NCBI GenBank assembly: GCA_033297075.1
Contig: MU858155.1
Coordinates: forward strand, 1-64,000
Length of the DNA: 64,000 bases
From: Rhypophila decipiens
Lineage: Eukaryota > Ascomycota > Sordariomycetes > Sordariales > Naviculisporaceae
Direction: 5' to 3'
The notes under the pieces were generated by a model. The model was not told the origin of the DNA. It saw nothing but the letters and a program-made list of their open reading frames with translations, and searched no databases. Positions 33,129 to 44,252 of the stretch are shown piece by piece; within the stretch, counting starts at the first letter, position 1, and each line of letters starts with the position of its first letter. The position numbers and the translations under genes were made by a program.

Positions 33129-33371
33129 CTAAGAGCAGATGGGTTTTTCGCCGCTGCGTGTGCAACAGTTTTGGAACTTGATTCTTTGGGATCTCGTCAT
33201 GGAGAAGGTCTCGCAGAGAGGATACTTCCACTTGCCGCCGGCCTCGTTGCAGCATTTCAGGGTCGATTCGTTGTCGGCGCCGGCGTTGTTCACGCAGTAG
33301 CAGGCCATGGCGGGGGCGACTACGGCGGTCAAGACAGCGACGAGCTGGAAGACGGTGGTTGTGAAGCGCAT
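33129..33371 (-). CDS. Small secreted cysteine-rich protein (effector-like)
   Basis: A single-exon gene of 80 aa starts at the ATG at 33371. A signal peptide (MRFTTTVFQLVAVLTAVVAPAMA) precedes a mature region of about 57 residues with eight Cys in the order C-x-C, CC, C, CC, C. The conserved core is CCNEAGGKW-x4-C and FSMTRSQRIKFQNCC. Size, secretion signal and cysteine density are those of fungal small secreted proteins, some of which act as effectors or antimicrobial peptides. No named family is recognised, so activity is unknown. It forms a tandem pair with the start-less copy about 0.8 kb downstream in transcription direction. Confidence 0.8.
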   Translation of the reverse strand: MRFTTTVFQLVAVLTAVVAPAMACYCVNNAGADNESTLKCCNEAGGKWKYPLCETFSMTRSQRIKFQNCCTRSGEKPICS

Positions 33372-34067
33372 GGCTCGTTTTGGTGGTTGTAGTGGAAGTA
33401 AGGAGTTTTTTTCGGTTGCCTATGAGGTTTGTTCTGGTGGACGTTGCCGAGTTGGTGTGGAAGTTGCGACTCAAAGCTTTTGATGGGAACTGGAAGGAGA
33501 GATATTTATCAACGGAGAGGACGGCCGGTGTGTCAGAACGACGAAGCACCGTCTTTGCTGACATTTTTCCATCTGAAGGCAACAATTTCATGGAATTCCC
33601 AGGTCGGAGATATGATGGGCTCATAAAATGATGTTTCTAGCTGTTCTAATATCCTGTCCCTTCACCGGTGACAGCTGTGTGGGGAAATGATCGGGCGGAT
33701 GACGAGTACGGAAATGACGAGTGACTTCCTTCCTGCCATCTGACTCTCAGACAGTGAGTAGCTACCTGGTAGTTGAAGCACATGAATCATAATCTCTTAT
33801 TGTTCGACCTAAAGCCTACAACCAACAACACGGATCACGCCAGACAAGCAAAGTAATAGACTGACGCACAGGTACTCATTTCATACGGTTTACGAAATCT
33901 TTCACAATATTCTTTAGTATAACTGTAAATACAACTCCATGTTATAATCAAATCCATCACCCTCACCAGCATCAATCGTCGAGGTAATCATTATCGAAAT
34001 TCTCTCCGTTGGTATAGTCATAGTCGTAGTCATGCTCGTCGTAATCCTCGCCCTCCTCTTTTACGCC
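33372..34067. other. Intergenic region
   Basis: This is the promoter side of the cysteine-rich gene and the 3' side of the broken NLR gene. No further gene or repeat was recognised. The AT-rich stretch around 33880-33960 fits a 3' end. Confidence 0.5.
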
Positions 34068-37000
34068 TTACTCTTCATCGTCGTTATATCTTCTTCGCTT
34101 GGAATTAGGGCCATCATCCTTGGACCGTCGTCGCTTTATTATGACTTGGTCTCCCCACTCGTTAATCTCTCCTCCCGACTCGTCTCCGTCATATGCGTAA
34201 CTTCGGCCCCGTGAGTGCCACTCACCGAGTAGTTTGCGTAGTCTGTGGCATTCATCCGAAGCCTGCTCGCCTCTATGTTTGTCCTCGTATTGGATAAGGA
34301 GGTTGAAGATCCAAATTACCACATTTGAGTTGTGTTCCCGCATAAGCCGAGGATCCGCCCCGTAATCCATCATTTTCATTGTGATCTCCCAGGAATCTTT
34401 TGATTCCCGAATATCGGCATTTTCAACGAGTCTGTCTAGCCATGCTTCCCAAATGGTCTTGACATCCTCCTCCCAGAAATTCGTCGAGACTTGTTGCATA
34501 GGATGATAGCCTTGGTCCAGAAGAAATGAGGCGGTCCTACTCGAGGGCGGGACTGAGGTGCCTGGGCGAGTTTCGATTGCATTTTGAGCTACCAGTGGCT
34601 GGATCAGAGCGAAAAATAAGAGAGGCTGACGGCCATTGTGTGAGCTGTGGCTCTCGTTATGGAGGTTGTGGTCGAGAAATTCAGCCATGCCGAGCTCCGC
34701 TGCAAATGTAAGCACGGAATGAGGTATTGAGGGTGAATTCGGCGACAAGAACAGAACATTGTGCTGGTAACGGTTGGGTCGCATCCACTTTTCTGCGAGG
34801 TCAAAAAGACGGCAAATATTCTTTGTCGTGGCCTCAGGAAAAGATAATTGATCAATCTGCCGAAAAAAGAATAGTGTCTGTTCTACGGCAAGGGGAAGGT
34901 GTTCGCCCCGGCACGTAAAGTGGACTAGGCCTGTGGACATGGCAGCCAGAACTGATTCTGGGTCGAACCCGCCCTTAGTGGCCAGTTGTAAAGCGTTAAG
35001 CGTCTCCCAGAGAGTCGAGTCGTGAAGAAACTCAAACACGGTCCGATGCATGAATCGGACAATGGAATTGATCTTCTTCCTGGCCGGCTCTCTATCACTA
35101 ATAGGGAGAGTTTCAAGTCCGAGTTCGTGTTGTGCACAAAATAGAGGGTCTACTGAGTCAAGAGTGACGAACTCAAGGAGACCTCCAGTTCGGCTTCGCA
35201 CTCGTCCTTCAATCTTCTCACAAGCAATCTTCTTTTCTGATATACTCATGTGGCCGAACGACGCGCTCTCTGGACGAAACTTGGCGTGCTCCATGATGGA
35301 TAGTGTCAAAGCTGGCATCTCATAGCGATGAAGGTCGTCGTCATGCCAAGGGGCAACCTGGCATCGTTCTGCAAGTTTCAATAATTTGGCGGTCTGCTCA
35401 TGGTATCTTGTGGGGACCTTGTTGAGCATATGCTGAAACATATCGGCCAGTTCTCTTGGAAGCTCCTCCAATCTTTGCCCGAGTTCACAGAGGCTGTCGA
35501 TGGAGTCGAAGCCATCCAGCAGCGAACGGCAAGCCAGGATGATCCAAAGAAAGACACCTCTAGCTCGGTCGGCAAGATCTTCCAATAGTCGTGCGCACCC
35601 GGCATCATCATCCTCTCGAAGCTCCTGCATATATTGATTGGCCCCGACCTCGCTCTCGACATAGTCCTGTATATCTGGTCTGTTTAAATCCTGCAGTCGG
35701 AGCTTTTTCAGCGTGGAAAATGCCGAAACGCAGGCTGGTTCTGGCCGGCTGGACACCACGACCTTGATATTGGGGCTTTGGCCTAATTCGAGTATTATTT
35801 GGATCGCAACTCTCAGATTCCCTTCAAACTCGTCTAAGCCATCGATAAAAAGGCATATTTTGATGCCATTTCAGCGAGAATAGTCGGGAGGGCAGTGAAT
35901 GCGCCCTTCAGGTCGGCATCAGTTGGGGCCAGGTCGTGGAGATTCCTTTCATTGTTGACGTATACCTCTCTCCAAATTTCCGGGAAGAGCTTCGGTACTA
36001 GGAATTGGTGCTGCTCTATGATATGATAGAGCAGTGATCGAGAGAGGCCGCGGTGGCTCTTCTGCTCGTTGGAACCAAGCCCCCAGAAAAAGAAAGACCC
36101 AACGAGGAGAGAGTCCCCGCTGGCCTATCGTTCCAGAAGGTCCAGTGTTGTGGGGTGGTTGTGGACGTGCTTCATCAGCGTTGATTTCCCACTCCCGGCT
36201 TTGCCAGAAACCCAATAGACTCCATTGTCGCCTTTGAGCCACTTTGCGAGATTATCCCATTCCCCAGTATCGTGTGTGGAGTCGAGAACCCATGCCAGCG
36301 TCTTGAGATGGGCTGGTTCGATGGAATCCCGTCTTGCTTGTAGGGAGCGGAACCAAATGGCCTCGATGATTATCGATTCTGACTTCTGAATCAGTATTCT
36401 GTCCGCAACATCCGGCAGTGTTCTCGAGGTCTGATCTTGTCGGGCCGCATCTCGAGCCATACGAAGCTGGGCGAGTTCAGCTACCTGAGGCGACGTGTTT
36501 CCTGGGCTATCCTCGGGCACTGCAACCATATGAAAGACACGCCGGGATGAGTCTGTCATCAACTGATATATCTTTTGAGCGAGGCCATCGCCGAACTCCC
36601 TCATTGAAGATGGAACCCCGCGGTCCGGAACGATCTGGTTGAGTTTCGAGACAAAGTGGGCCAGGTCATTCACTAGCTTTTCGAATTTCTCCTTCTGTCC
36701 AACCACCCAAAGAAACTTGCGCTTCGTGCTTGTTGTACTTTGGGATAATTTTGTCCGAATACAAAGGCTCTGGAAGTCCTTTGTGAAACGCCGCATCATC
36801 GAGTTGCTGACTAGTACGTCCTCTGGAGGACCGGTAGCCGAGCCATCGCCCAGCAAGCCTTGAGGACTGTCTGGAGAAACATCGACACTTTTCAGCCTAT
36901 ACTTTCGCTGAAGCTCAGCGCCATCGGCCAGGAGATGTTTAATATTGGCGAGGATGCCCGAGACCAGCCTCAACGCGGTTTCGTCATTGAGGCGAGGGTC

Positions 37001-37197
37001 GTAGTCGGCTCCAAGATCCGAACCCGTTCTGCCCATTGAAGGAGAAGGGCCTTCTCAATGTCGAATTTGGACGCAAGAGTGCTGTAGTCACGACCAAAAT
37101 CGCGTGCCGAGGAGAAGTATGCGAACAAGTCGAGACACCCTTTCAGGTTGCCGGCCAAGCCCAAGATGGCCAGGGACACGCCCACGGCCTCGGCCAT
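34068..37197 (-). pseudogene. HeLo-NACHT NLR-type gene with multiple lesions
   Basis: The N-terminus (ATG 37197, MAEAVGVSLAILGLAG) is a HeLo-type domain, the membrane-acting module of fungal NLRs in heterokaryon incompatibility and programmed cell death. A NACHT domain follows with Walker A GVYWVSGKAGSGKST and Walker B CLFIDGLDEF, then the winged-helix region (ARGVFLWIILACRSLLDGF) and a C-terminal part with degenerate ankyrin-like segments and a basic tail (KRRRSKDDGPNSKRRR). The reading frame is broken three times: a frame change inside HeLo near 37015-37025, an in-frame TAG at complement(36125-36127) right after the Walker A region, and a one-base frame change at the T-run 35858-35861 just before Walker B. 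No GT-AG pair explains them. Most likely an inactivated NLR; some indels could be sequencing errors. Confidence 0.85.
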
Positions 37198-37696
37198 GTT
37201 CGCACCACCACCTGATCCAACCCTTGGGAATTGAGATTGCCGTCGGAAGCACTGAATGAATGAAAAGCTCGTCAGATTGAGAGCACTCAAGCACTGATGA
37301 GGTTGTTCAAAGTGACGTTAAGTCGCCTGAGGACCCAGGTGTGGTCAGAAAATTTGAGCCCAACCACCACGTGCGACCGACTGTGCGACAGAGCATCCTG
37401 CATCAACGGGCGCCACTGGCCGGCCACGAGGCAGAATTCCACCCACATTCTACCAATCAGGAACTCGATACACAAAAATCAGCCAGAAGCAACATTTCCA
37501 ATTCCCAAAAACGGTCTGGCAGTGCAGACGCTTCCATATTGTCGATAATCCCGTTACTGCGATGCCGCTACTACAGAGATACACATCAATCACCACTTTA
37601 TTCAACTATGACCACAGATATGCAATAGGATGATATGTGAGGATGATTCAACAAGTACACAACCAAAGTCCCAAATCCCGCAGGATATAAAGTCGA
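37198..37696. other. Intergenic region
   Basis: The 5' flank of the NLR pseudogene and 3' flank of the hydrolase gene. Short overlapping frames only; nothing else recognised. Confidence 0.55.
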
Positions 37697-38704
37697 TTAG
37701 AGAGGCTTTGCCTTGTCCAGGTTCTTGGTCTCCACGGCCCACCCGTCAGACTTGGAACCTCCATCGACAAAGTACTTTTTGCCGTCCTCGCTGCCCTTGA
37801 AGAGAAAGTCGAGCCACAAGAGACCAGCCTTGCCAAACTTGCCGCCGTTTGTGTTGAAGAGATCACCGCCGTGGCCAAGAGGGAGGTTGCCCTTCCAGCT
37901 GATGGTGTCCTTGGGGAGGGCCTTGAAGTCACGCTCGCCCTAAAACACACACACATATTATCAGCAAACTGTACACAACATCCCCAAGAAGAAACGGGAA
38001 AAAGACTCACATTCGCATAAGCAACATCCCCGCTACCGCCCTGGAAATACCAAATCGGCTTGGTAAAAGTGCTCGCAGCAGTATAATTCGTCAACAAGCC
38101 CGAGCTGAAAATCCCCAGCGTCTTGACCCTAGCATCCCACGCCATGGCCATGGCCTCGACACCACCGCACGAGAACCCAGCAGCGGCAATCTTGGTCGCG
38201 TCGACGTTGGCGTATTTGCCGCTTGTCCCGGCTACCTTGACGGCGTAGTCGATCGAGGCCTTCATCATGGCTGCCGTGGTGGACCCGCCGCTGCCGCCTG
38301 GGCGGCCCGAGGCGATGACGAGGTATCCGTTCGAGGCGACGTGGCCGAGGAATTTGTTGTTGGAGTTGCCGTCGGACCCGCAGCCGCCGTTGCCCCAGAC
38401 TAGGACGGGAAATTTGTCGCCGGCTGTGAGGGGCGCTTTGTTGGGGATGTAGATTGTGTGGTCGGCAAAGCCCGAGTCGGAGGAGGAGGCCTGATGGGTA
38501 TATGTTAGCTTGTGGAGATGGGGAGGTGAGTTGCAGGTTGGACGTACTACTGCTCCGTAGGGACCACTTCCGTAGGTCTGGAAGGTGTCATGTTAGTGTA
38601 ATGTTGCATTCTGTCTTGATGCTTTGACTTGCCTGCTGGCGAGGCTCAATGGGAGAGGCGCTCCCGAGGGAGACGAGTGCCGCAAAGACGATGGAGTACT
38701 TCAT
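37697..38704 (-). CDS. Secreted alpha/beta-hydrolase (chlorophyllase/PHB-depolymerase-like)
   Basis: Four exons are inferred: 38704-38633, 38577-38548 (30 nt), 38490-38011 and 37939-37697, all in phase 0; the product is 274 aa. The first intron uses a GC donor (CAG|GCAAGT), the others GTACGT and GTGAGT. A signal peptide (MKYSIVFAALVSLGSASP) starts the protein. The hydrolase core shows PVLVWGNGGCG (oxyanion-hole region), the nucleophile elbow AAGFSCGG with Ser141, and a C-terminal GHGGD that supplies the likely catalytic His. The family acts on ester bonds of diverse extracellular substrates; the substrate cannot be told from sequence. No lesion is seen. Confidence 0.88.
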
Positions 38705-40493
38705 GATGGCTGAGTACTTGGTGCTTTCAACGTTCGATGTCGAATGAGGAGGGTATCACGACAGTCAAGTTCAAGTCAGGGTAGGATACCCATGCTACTT
38801 ATACTTGGGGCGCCATCCCTGGTCTTGAGTTTGGAACTGCTCCTATTAGCGTACTACTCTCCTGAGGTGAAGTTGCAACCTCTGATCGTCGTGACGTGAG
38901 ATGGACGGATCCCATGGCCCCGGTTTTCGTCACGGTCGACAAGCTATCCTGGTAGCTATAGTAGGTTCAATTTGAGGATGACGCGGCGAACATGGCCCTA
39001 TACCAAGTCTCTGCCTGTAGTTGGCGGAAATATTACGGTAGGTTCAAGATTTAATACCATAGCTTGTCTAGATTCTACTGTTGGGCTTGCTTAGCTTTGT
39101 TCGCTTGGAAATGTTGCAAAGGGTCCGAGTACGCAGTCACACTAATGGACCGTTGTTGTCGACTCCACGGGGCGTGTACCACCGTGAAGTGTTTGGGATG
39201 AAGTTATTTTGGAGGCTCTCGGCATTTGGAGTCGGTAACTGAGCCTCGAAATAAACCACCATGCCGGATATAATCGAGCTCGGTCAGGCAAAGATGGACA
39301 TGTTTCACCGGGTGTTATCGTACTACGCGAGGGAGCCTGGGATATTCATATATTGCAATCGTGGATCGTCTATGCGCTTTCCAGAGCTGGGGTAGCGACC
39401 AGGAGAACTGAAGAGAACCATACAATCCGGGTGTCTGGTGCGGCAGTAACGTGACGGGATCCCCTAGCGAAACAATCTGGATCGACAAACAGCCCGATGT
39501 GGGATTGCTTGCGGCCCTATCACTTGTGCCTTTCTCCGCTGGGTAAATCGAGCCAGGTACGCGACCTCGGGACTCATGAGATATTTACCCGGACAGTGCC
39601 ACTTGCGGCCGTGACCCTCACGGGACGAGGACAGTTACGAACTACCAGTTTCCATATCTCTGGGTGATCACAGCAACATCGGAAGTCGATACCAGGGAAC
39701 AGGCTTGGCGATGATGCTTCGGTGTTATGAATCCCGAGAGAAAGACTCGCGGTTATCCAGATGTCCAAGGCACGCTGCGGCCCGGTTGATAAAGAGGTCG
39801 AATTAAACATCATATCGACAAAGCATCGGGTCGTAGCGAGCGATCGCGGACCGGATATTTAATGATATCATATGACATGCATAAACTCCGGGTCGCTTAC
39901 GATATTTCCCAGAAACCCAAGTCTCTATGATGGCGTGCCTTGTGCCAACTCCTTGCTGCTGCAGGTTTGGCGTTTGTTGCATTCTTTCTACAGAAAGACG
40001 AAGAGTGGCTAAACAAGCACCCGACTTCCATTAGCAGCCCATGGAAAATTCAAGGACAACAAGGTGGCATCAAACGCTTCATTCCCTTGGCAAGGCTCTG
40101 CATGCTCGTCAAGAATTCCTAATAACCTCTTCGTAGCGGCGTGACCTCGTTCCTTGGCATTTTTGGCTCTCTTCCCAACACAATCAGAAACCAAACTCCA
40201 TCTTCCGAAAATAAAGCTAGTGTATAAAGGAATGCCAAGGGTGCAAATTTATGTGAGCTAATACTCTGATTAATCGCCTGCATAGGCAGGAGAAGCAGGC
40301 GTATATATGTATACATGAAGAAATCTAAACTTTCATAGCAAGATGCCCGATTATATCCATCCCTGCTCCATTGTTATCCAAACCTGCCAGCTCACCAGGA
40401 GCTGCTCCTTGCATGTATCCCCGATGACTCTATCACACGTCAGACCTACCCAACTAACCATCAAACATTTCCATCGCTTCCCACTTCCGTCCC
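38705..40493. other. Intergenic region
   Basis: The 5' flank of the hydrolase gene and 3' flank of the following minus-strand gene. No domain-bearing frame, repeat or RNA gene was recognised in these 1.8 kb. Confidence 0.5.
38798..38803 (-). promoter_or_regulatory. TATA box of the secreted hydrolase gene
   Basis: On the minus strand TATAAG lies about 95 bp upstream of the ATG at 38704, in the context AAGTATAAGTAGC. Distance and orientation fit a core promoter for this gene. Confidence 0.55.
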
Positions 40494-41060
40494 TCAAACC
40501 CTCCGATTAAAATAATTCCACTCATACTTGCCATTCGGCCCCGGCAGCGTGCCATTCCACTGCTGCCGTCCCCACTCCTCAATAGGATCCTGAACACCTC
40601 CATTCCCCGTCCACCCAAACGGCCGATCCAGCATCCCACCCCCATGAAGCGCCTGCACAGCCCTACCAGTCCAATTCTTGCAAGTCTCGTCCCCCTGCGG
40701 GACCGGAATCTGCGAAAGGATAGGCTCCACGCTCTGCGCGTTGTTACCCGCCGTCAGCTTGCCGATAAGAACCCGCCCGATGAGCTGCGAGGAGTTGCGA
40801 AAGTTGGCCGGGTTCCGACGGTTCTGCTGGACGGTCGAGTCGTAGTACCAGCCTTCTGGGCGGACGCCGGTGGGAGAGTTGATTCGCTCGCGGTACTGCA
40901 CGTGGAAGTAATCGCCGCTCCCGTTGGCGCCTTTGGGTTCTACCCAGAGGCCCCAGTGGAATCGGGGCGGGTTGAGCGTTGTTGCGCCTGGTTGGTAGTA
41001 GAGGCATACGAAGACGCGGGCTTTGTTTCCGGGCATTTTGGCGGTGAAAGGTTTGCACAT
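40494..41060 (-). CDS. Conserved fungal protein of unknown function (DUF6914-like)
   Basis: A single-exon gene encodes 188 aa from the ATG at 41060; a second in-frame ATG (41036, MPGNKARVFVC) may be the true start. The layout matches a family of small ascomycete proteins I tentatively associate with DUF6914: a beta-strand opening (ARVFVCLYYQPG), then a W-G-L-W-V-x-P core (FHWGLWVEPKG), a YF-H-V-Q segment, a central RVLIGKLT segment, and a C-terminal CKNWTGRAVQALHGGG. The family has no established biochemical function. The Cys/His placement is reminiscent of papain-like folds such as NlpC/P60, but that is inference. No signal peptide is seen. Confidence 0.7.
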   Translation of the reverse strand: MCKPFTAKMPGNKARVFVCLYYQPGATTLNPPRFHWGLWVEPKGANGSGDYFHVQYRERINSPTGVRPEGWYYDSTVQQNRRNPANFRNSSQLIGRVLIGKLTAGNNAQSVEPILSQIPVPQGDETCKNWTGRAVQALHGGGMLDRPFGWTGNGGVQDPIEEWGRQQWNGTLPGPNGKYEWNYFNRRV

Positions 41061-42048
41061 GTACTATCTGAGATGAAAGTCTTGGGTTGAAATAACTTGA
41101 AGATGAGGATGAGATGAGGATGGGTATGTCGATGTCTGGCAGTATCCATCGCTTAACACAGTCAACAGCGAGGTTCGTGATACTTATACCCAACTTGGAG
41201 CTCCGTTGCGCAACAGAGTTACTGATAGTGGCCAGGCTCCGAAGAATCCCGGAAATAGCTCCCATGCTTCATATTGATGACCTGTGAGAACTAGGCTTGA
41301 TCTCTGGGTCAGAATTTGAGCTCATGTTTTAGCTGCCGCCAACTTAGCCAGCGTGCTGATCGCCAGCTGACATTGAATGACGATGGGGCACAAACCCATG
41401 GGTCAGAACAGCAGGATGATGTGGACTGGCGGTAGGGCGCAGTGATGAGGAGTCGTGTTGGATCTGGTTAATACCTGTCCGGCAACCCTTGCCAAGTTCA
41501 ATTCTCTGGGAAGTCATGTTAGAGACCAGAGTACGGTGGAATAACTACCTAGGTGCGAGAATAGAACTGAATCAGCCCAGAGCTCAACCGTCTTGCCAGC
41601 CCAATATCGGTCTTTTGGTTCTCATCTGGTCATCACCGGCAACACGAGTTTCCACTTGTAGGGTGGACGCGAAGTGTGTTTCTTCGTCATTTGAAACTCA
41701 CCTGAGTCTTGACTATGGCATCTAATTTTGACCGGTTTTGCGAGCGCGGAGGACCACATAATGGTACCTTTAAGTAAGTGACGTACTACCCTGGCCCATA
41801 GGTAAGTGGCGTAAGGGTAGGTTCTTAGTAATCCCAATGTTTCACATTTCGCTGTAACTGTACCCCAGCCCCGTGCCACAAATTTAGAGTTATTTCGACT
41901 GCATTGCGCCCTTGGCTTACTCACTCTAGTATTACGCTACCCTACTTGCTCGTATCCTGATTCTTCAAGGTAGAAGAGAGTTTCGAACCACCCGGTCTTT
42001 ACTGTCACAGAATCTTTGACATCATCACACACTCTGCTTCAAGACGTC
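41061..42048. other. Intergenic region between divergent genes
   Basis: This is the shared promoter side of the conserved unknown (minus) and the APH-like gene (plus). No repeat or further gene was recognised. Confidence 0.5.
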
Positions 42049-42991
42049 ATGGGCACCTCAAAGACTGCCGACAAAGACAAACCAAGGTCACTACCAACAA
42101 TGCTCAGGCTGCGCATAGCCGCGAGTAATATGATGAGTCCATCACATAGGCGTGGTGCCGGCAATGTCATTGTCCTCCCGTTCAATACTGGAGTCGTCAA
42201 GCTAGATGTCCGGCCCAACGAGATGGCCGCAATGGAGTTTGTGCGTGCCAATACGACTATCCCGATACCAAAGAGTAAACAGCCTCATCCCCCTTTTTGT
42301 ATGGTGCGTACTGACTCGTCAACCTCGTGTGCCAGTTCTCGAAATACACGACCGCCAACCAGACGGGACAGCACATATCGTCATGTCCCACATGCCAGGA
42401 CGGGACCTCGAGCAGGTGATGGTGGACATGTCTCCAGAGCAAGTTGCAGCTCTAGTCAAGGAATTGGCTGACTATTTGGCCCAGTTGCGCCAGCTAGACA
42501 AGGATACTGTCAACGGAGAAAAGAAGGCCCCCATCATTGGCGGCGTCGGCGGCATTCCTGGACATGATATACGACTTGGCCTGAACCGCCCCTGGGGTCC
42601 ATTCCAGACAGTAACCGGGTACCACAGGTATCTACGCTTCAACGAACCGCTCCAAGATTGGACGAATGAGGATGTTAAGGCAGTTCATTCTAAACCAGAA
42701 GGCCACTACAGGATTAGATTCACGCATGCTGATATTGCACCAAGAAATATTCGGGTGGGCAAAGATGGGAAAATTACTGGCATCATCGACTGGGAATTTG
42801 CTGGTTGGTATCCGGAATATTGGGAGTATATCAAGATGGCATATGCCGGGGCGCTGCAGCGGCCTGGCTGGAAGAAGTGGTCGGATGCGATCGAGGCAGA
42901 GGGGGGCATTACCAAGTACAAGGACGAGTTGAGGGCTGACGAAGCGATTCAGTTGAGGGCTGGGCCGTTTCCGTATGATAATATGCCATAG
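42049..42991 (+). CDS. Aminoglycoside phosphotransferase (APH)-family kinase-like protein
   Basis: Two exons, 42049-42274 and 42336-42991, are separated by a 61-nt GTAAAC...CAG intron in phase 1; the product is 293 aa. The first ATG is at 42049 (MGTSKTADK); the frame before it opens only at a TTG. The APH/ChoK-type kinase fold is recognised from the N-lobe (GNVIVLPFNTGVVKLD, with Lys at the expected ATP-contact strand) and the C-lobe catalytic loop THADIAPRNI followed by GIIDWEFAGWYPEYWEY, the HxDxxxxN and IDWE motifs. Fungal genomes hold many such proteins; substrates are mostly unknown and true drug resistance is not implied. Confidence 0.88.
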
Positions 42992-43077
42992 AGGATTTAT
43001 TCAGAAAATAAACTAGGTCATTCTTTGCTTATTAAGTAAAGAGGCTGTCAAAGACAACTGAACTAACCTCGTAATGT

Positions 43078-43263
43078 TCAAGTATCGAGCAGTTTAAGGG
43101 CTCCCTCCTTGGTCATCTGGCCCCAGGAGTTGTTCCATTTCTGGCCAATGTTGCCGCCGCCCAGGGCCAAAGGGGACACTCGAATTCCCGCGCTTGATGC
43201 GAGGATGCGCAGTCTGCCCAGTTCTGTTAGGGGCTTGTTTTCGCCGACGTTGAGGAGAGACAT
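43078..43263 (-). pseudogene. Aldo-keto reductase N-terminal fragment
   Basis: From the ATG at 43263 the frame encodes about 61 residues resembling the start of fungal aldo-keto reductases of the aryl-alcohol/norsolorinic-acid-reductase type: LGRLRILASSAGIRVSPLALGGGNIGQKW and WGQMTKEGALKLLD. It stops right where the next segment (normally leading to the catalytic Asp/Tyr) should begin, and no downstream continuation was found before the APH-like gene. It is therefore a truncated remnant, or the first exon of a deleted gene. Confidence 0.7.
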
Positions 43264-43922
43264 GTTTATGATGTTGAATTGTTGGTTGTCACTATTTTGA
43301 TCGGTATGAATGATACAAGACAGGGCGGATATGTGAGAAGCTTGCTTGTTGAGGCTAATGAAAGTCCTTTGTCGATGGGCAATGAAGCCAAGATTTATAG
43401 ACACGATCTGCTCGCCACAGACTGCGATGATTCATTATCAAGTCGTCGTTATTAATCCCGGATTATACAAGAGCGACTATGGCCGTCTGCGACGATATCA
43501 AAGTTGGAGATCATAACGACCATGATCAACAAGGAGGTTGAGGATACGCGTATCGCTGACAAACCGGACAAAGGAGGTGGGCGGGACCGAAGATGGCGCG
43601 AGACCGTCGTTGATGCCAAATCTGGCTGCCGAAATGGGTATCACGACAGCAAAGAGACAGGGAACTTGATAGGACGGGGGATATCATCATATCGCATGCC
43701 GGCGGGGCATTTCCGAGAAACCTGCAGCATGTATCATGTATCGGCTCGGGTCTGGACAGGGCCATTTTGGACCCAAAACAAGAACTCAGTCCATGATGTA
43801 AAGTCAGTCACTGGTGAACTGATAATGCTGCTGTCCGGCTTGGGACATCAAACTTCAAGGCCGCCTAATATACAGACACCAGTACTCTTGTCGACAGGCA
43901 CCTGTCCAATTTGACTTTCCAG
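43264..43922. other. Intergenic region
   Basis: No gene or repeat recognised. A 136-codon plus-strand frame (about 43507-43914) has no domain. Confidence 0.5.
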
Positions 43923-43994
43923 ACCAGGCAGAGGAATTTATTCGAGCCAGGCAAGGCATTTATTCCAGCTCATCAGAGCATTTATTCTAGCCAG
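43923..43994 (-). repeat. Three 22-bp tandem units each carrying AATAAA
   Basis: On the minus strand, directly after the stop of the truncated MYND gene, AATAAAT occurs at complement positions 43981-43986, 43959-43964 and 43937-43942, exactly 22 bp apart. The flanking sequence is similar (CTAG/CTGG/CTCG before and a G/C-T-rich stretch after). It looks like a triplicated polyadenylation-signal unit. Confidence 0.65.
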
Positions 43995-44252
43995 TTAAGA
44001 CCTCTTCTCTAGTTTATTGGGGTCGTCGATCTTTCCCGGGTGGAGTTGCAATTTGATGATGTAGTTTGGTCGAGGGCAGCGGCGTTTGTGTTTATGCCAG
44101 CAGGCGGTTTGGCATTCTCGCGAGCAGTATACTGCTTTCTTGCACCGGCCGCAGAGTTGAAGGGGCGGGGGCGACTCGTAGTTTGAGCAATACAAGTGGG
44201 AGCACTCGGGTGGGCGCGTGGACTCGGAAATGCTTTCTGTCGGGGGTTCCAT
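43995..44252 (-). CDS. Short MYND zinc-finger protein, truncated paralogue
   Basis: This single-exon frame of 85 aa starts at the ATG at 44252. It contains a MYND-type zinc finger (CSHLYCSNYES...LCGRCKKAVYCSRECQTACWHKHKRRC) followed by NYIIKLQLHPGKIDDP, then stops. The neighbour at 44707-45822 has the same order, NYVLKFDLHPGKITNP after its MYND finger, and continues for about 270 further codons. This copy is therefore truncated shortly after the finger. MYND fingers bind proline-rich partner peptides, so the short protein could still act as a binding module; it may equally be a decaying duplicate. Confidence 0.7.
   Translation of the reverse strand: MEPPTESISESTRPPECSHLYCSNYESPPPLQLCGRCKKAVYCSRECQTACWHKHKRRCPRPNYIIKLQLHPGKIDDPNKLEKRS

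Noticed and set aside
43507..43914. 136-codon plus-strand frame
   Set aside because: No domain or splice structure, and it lies in a spacer between gene remnants.
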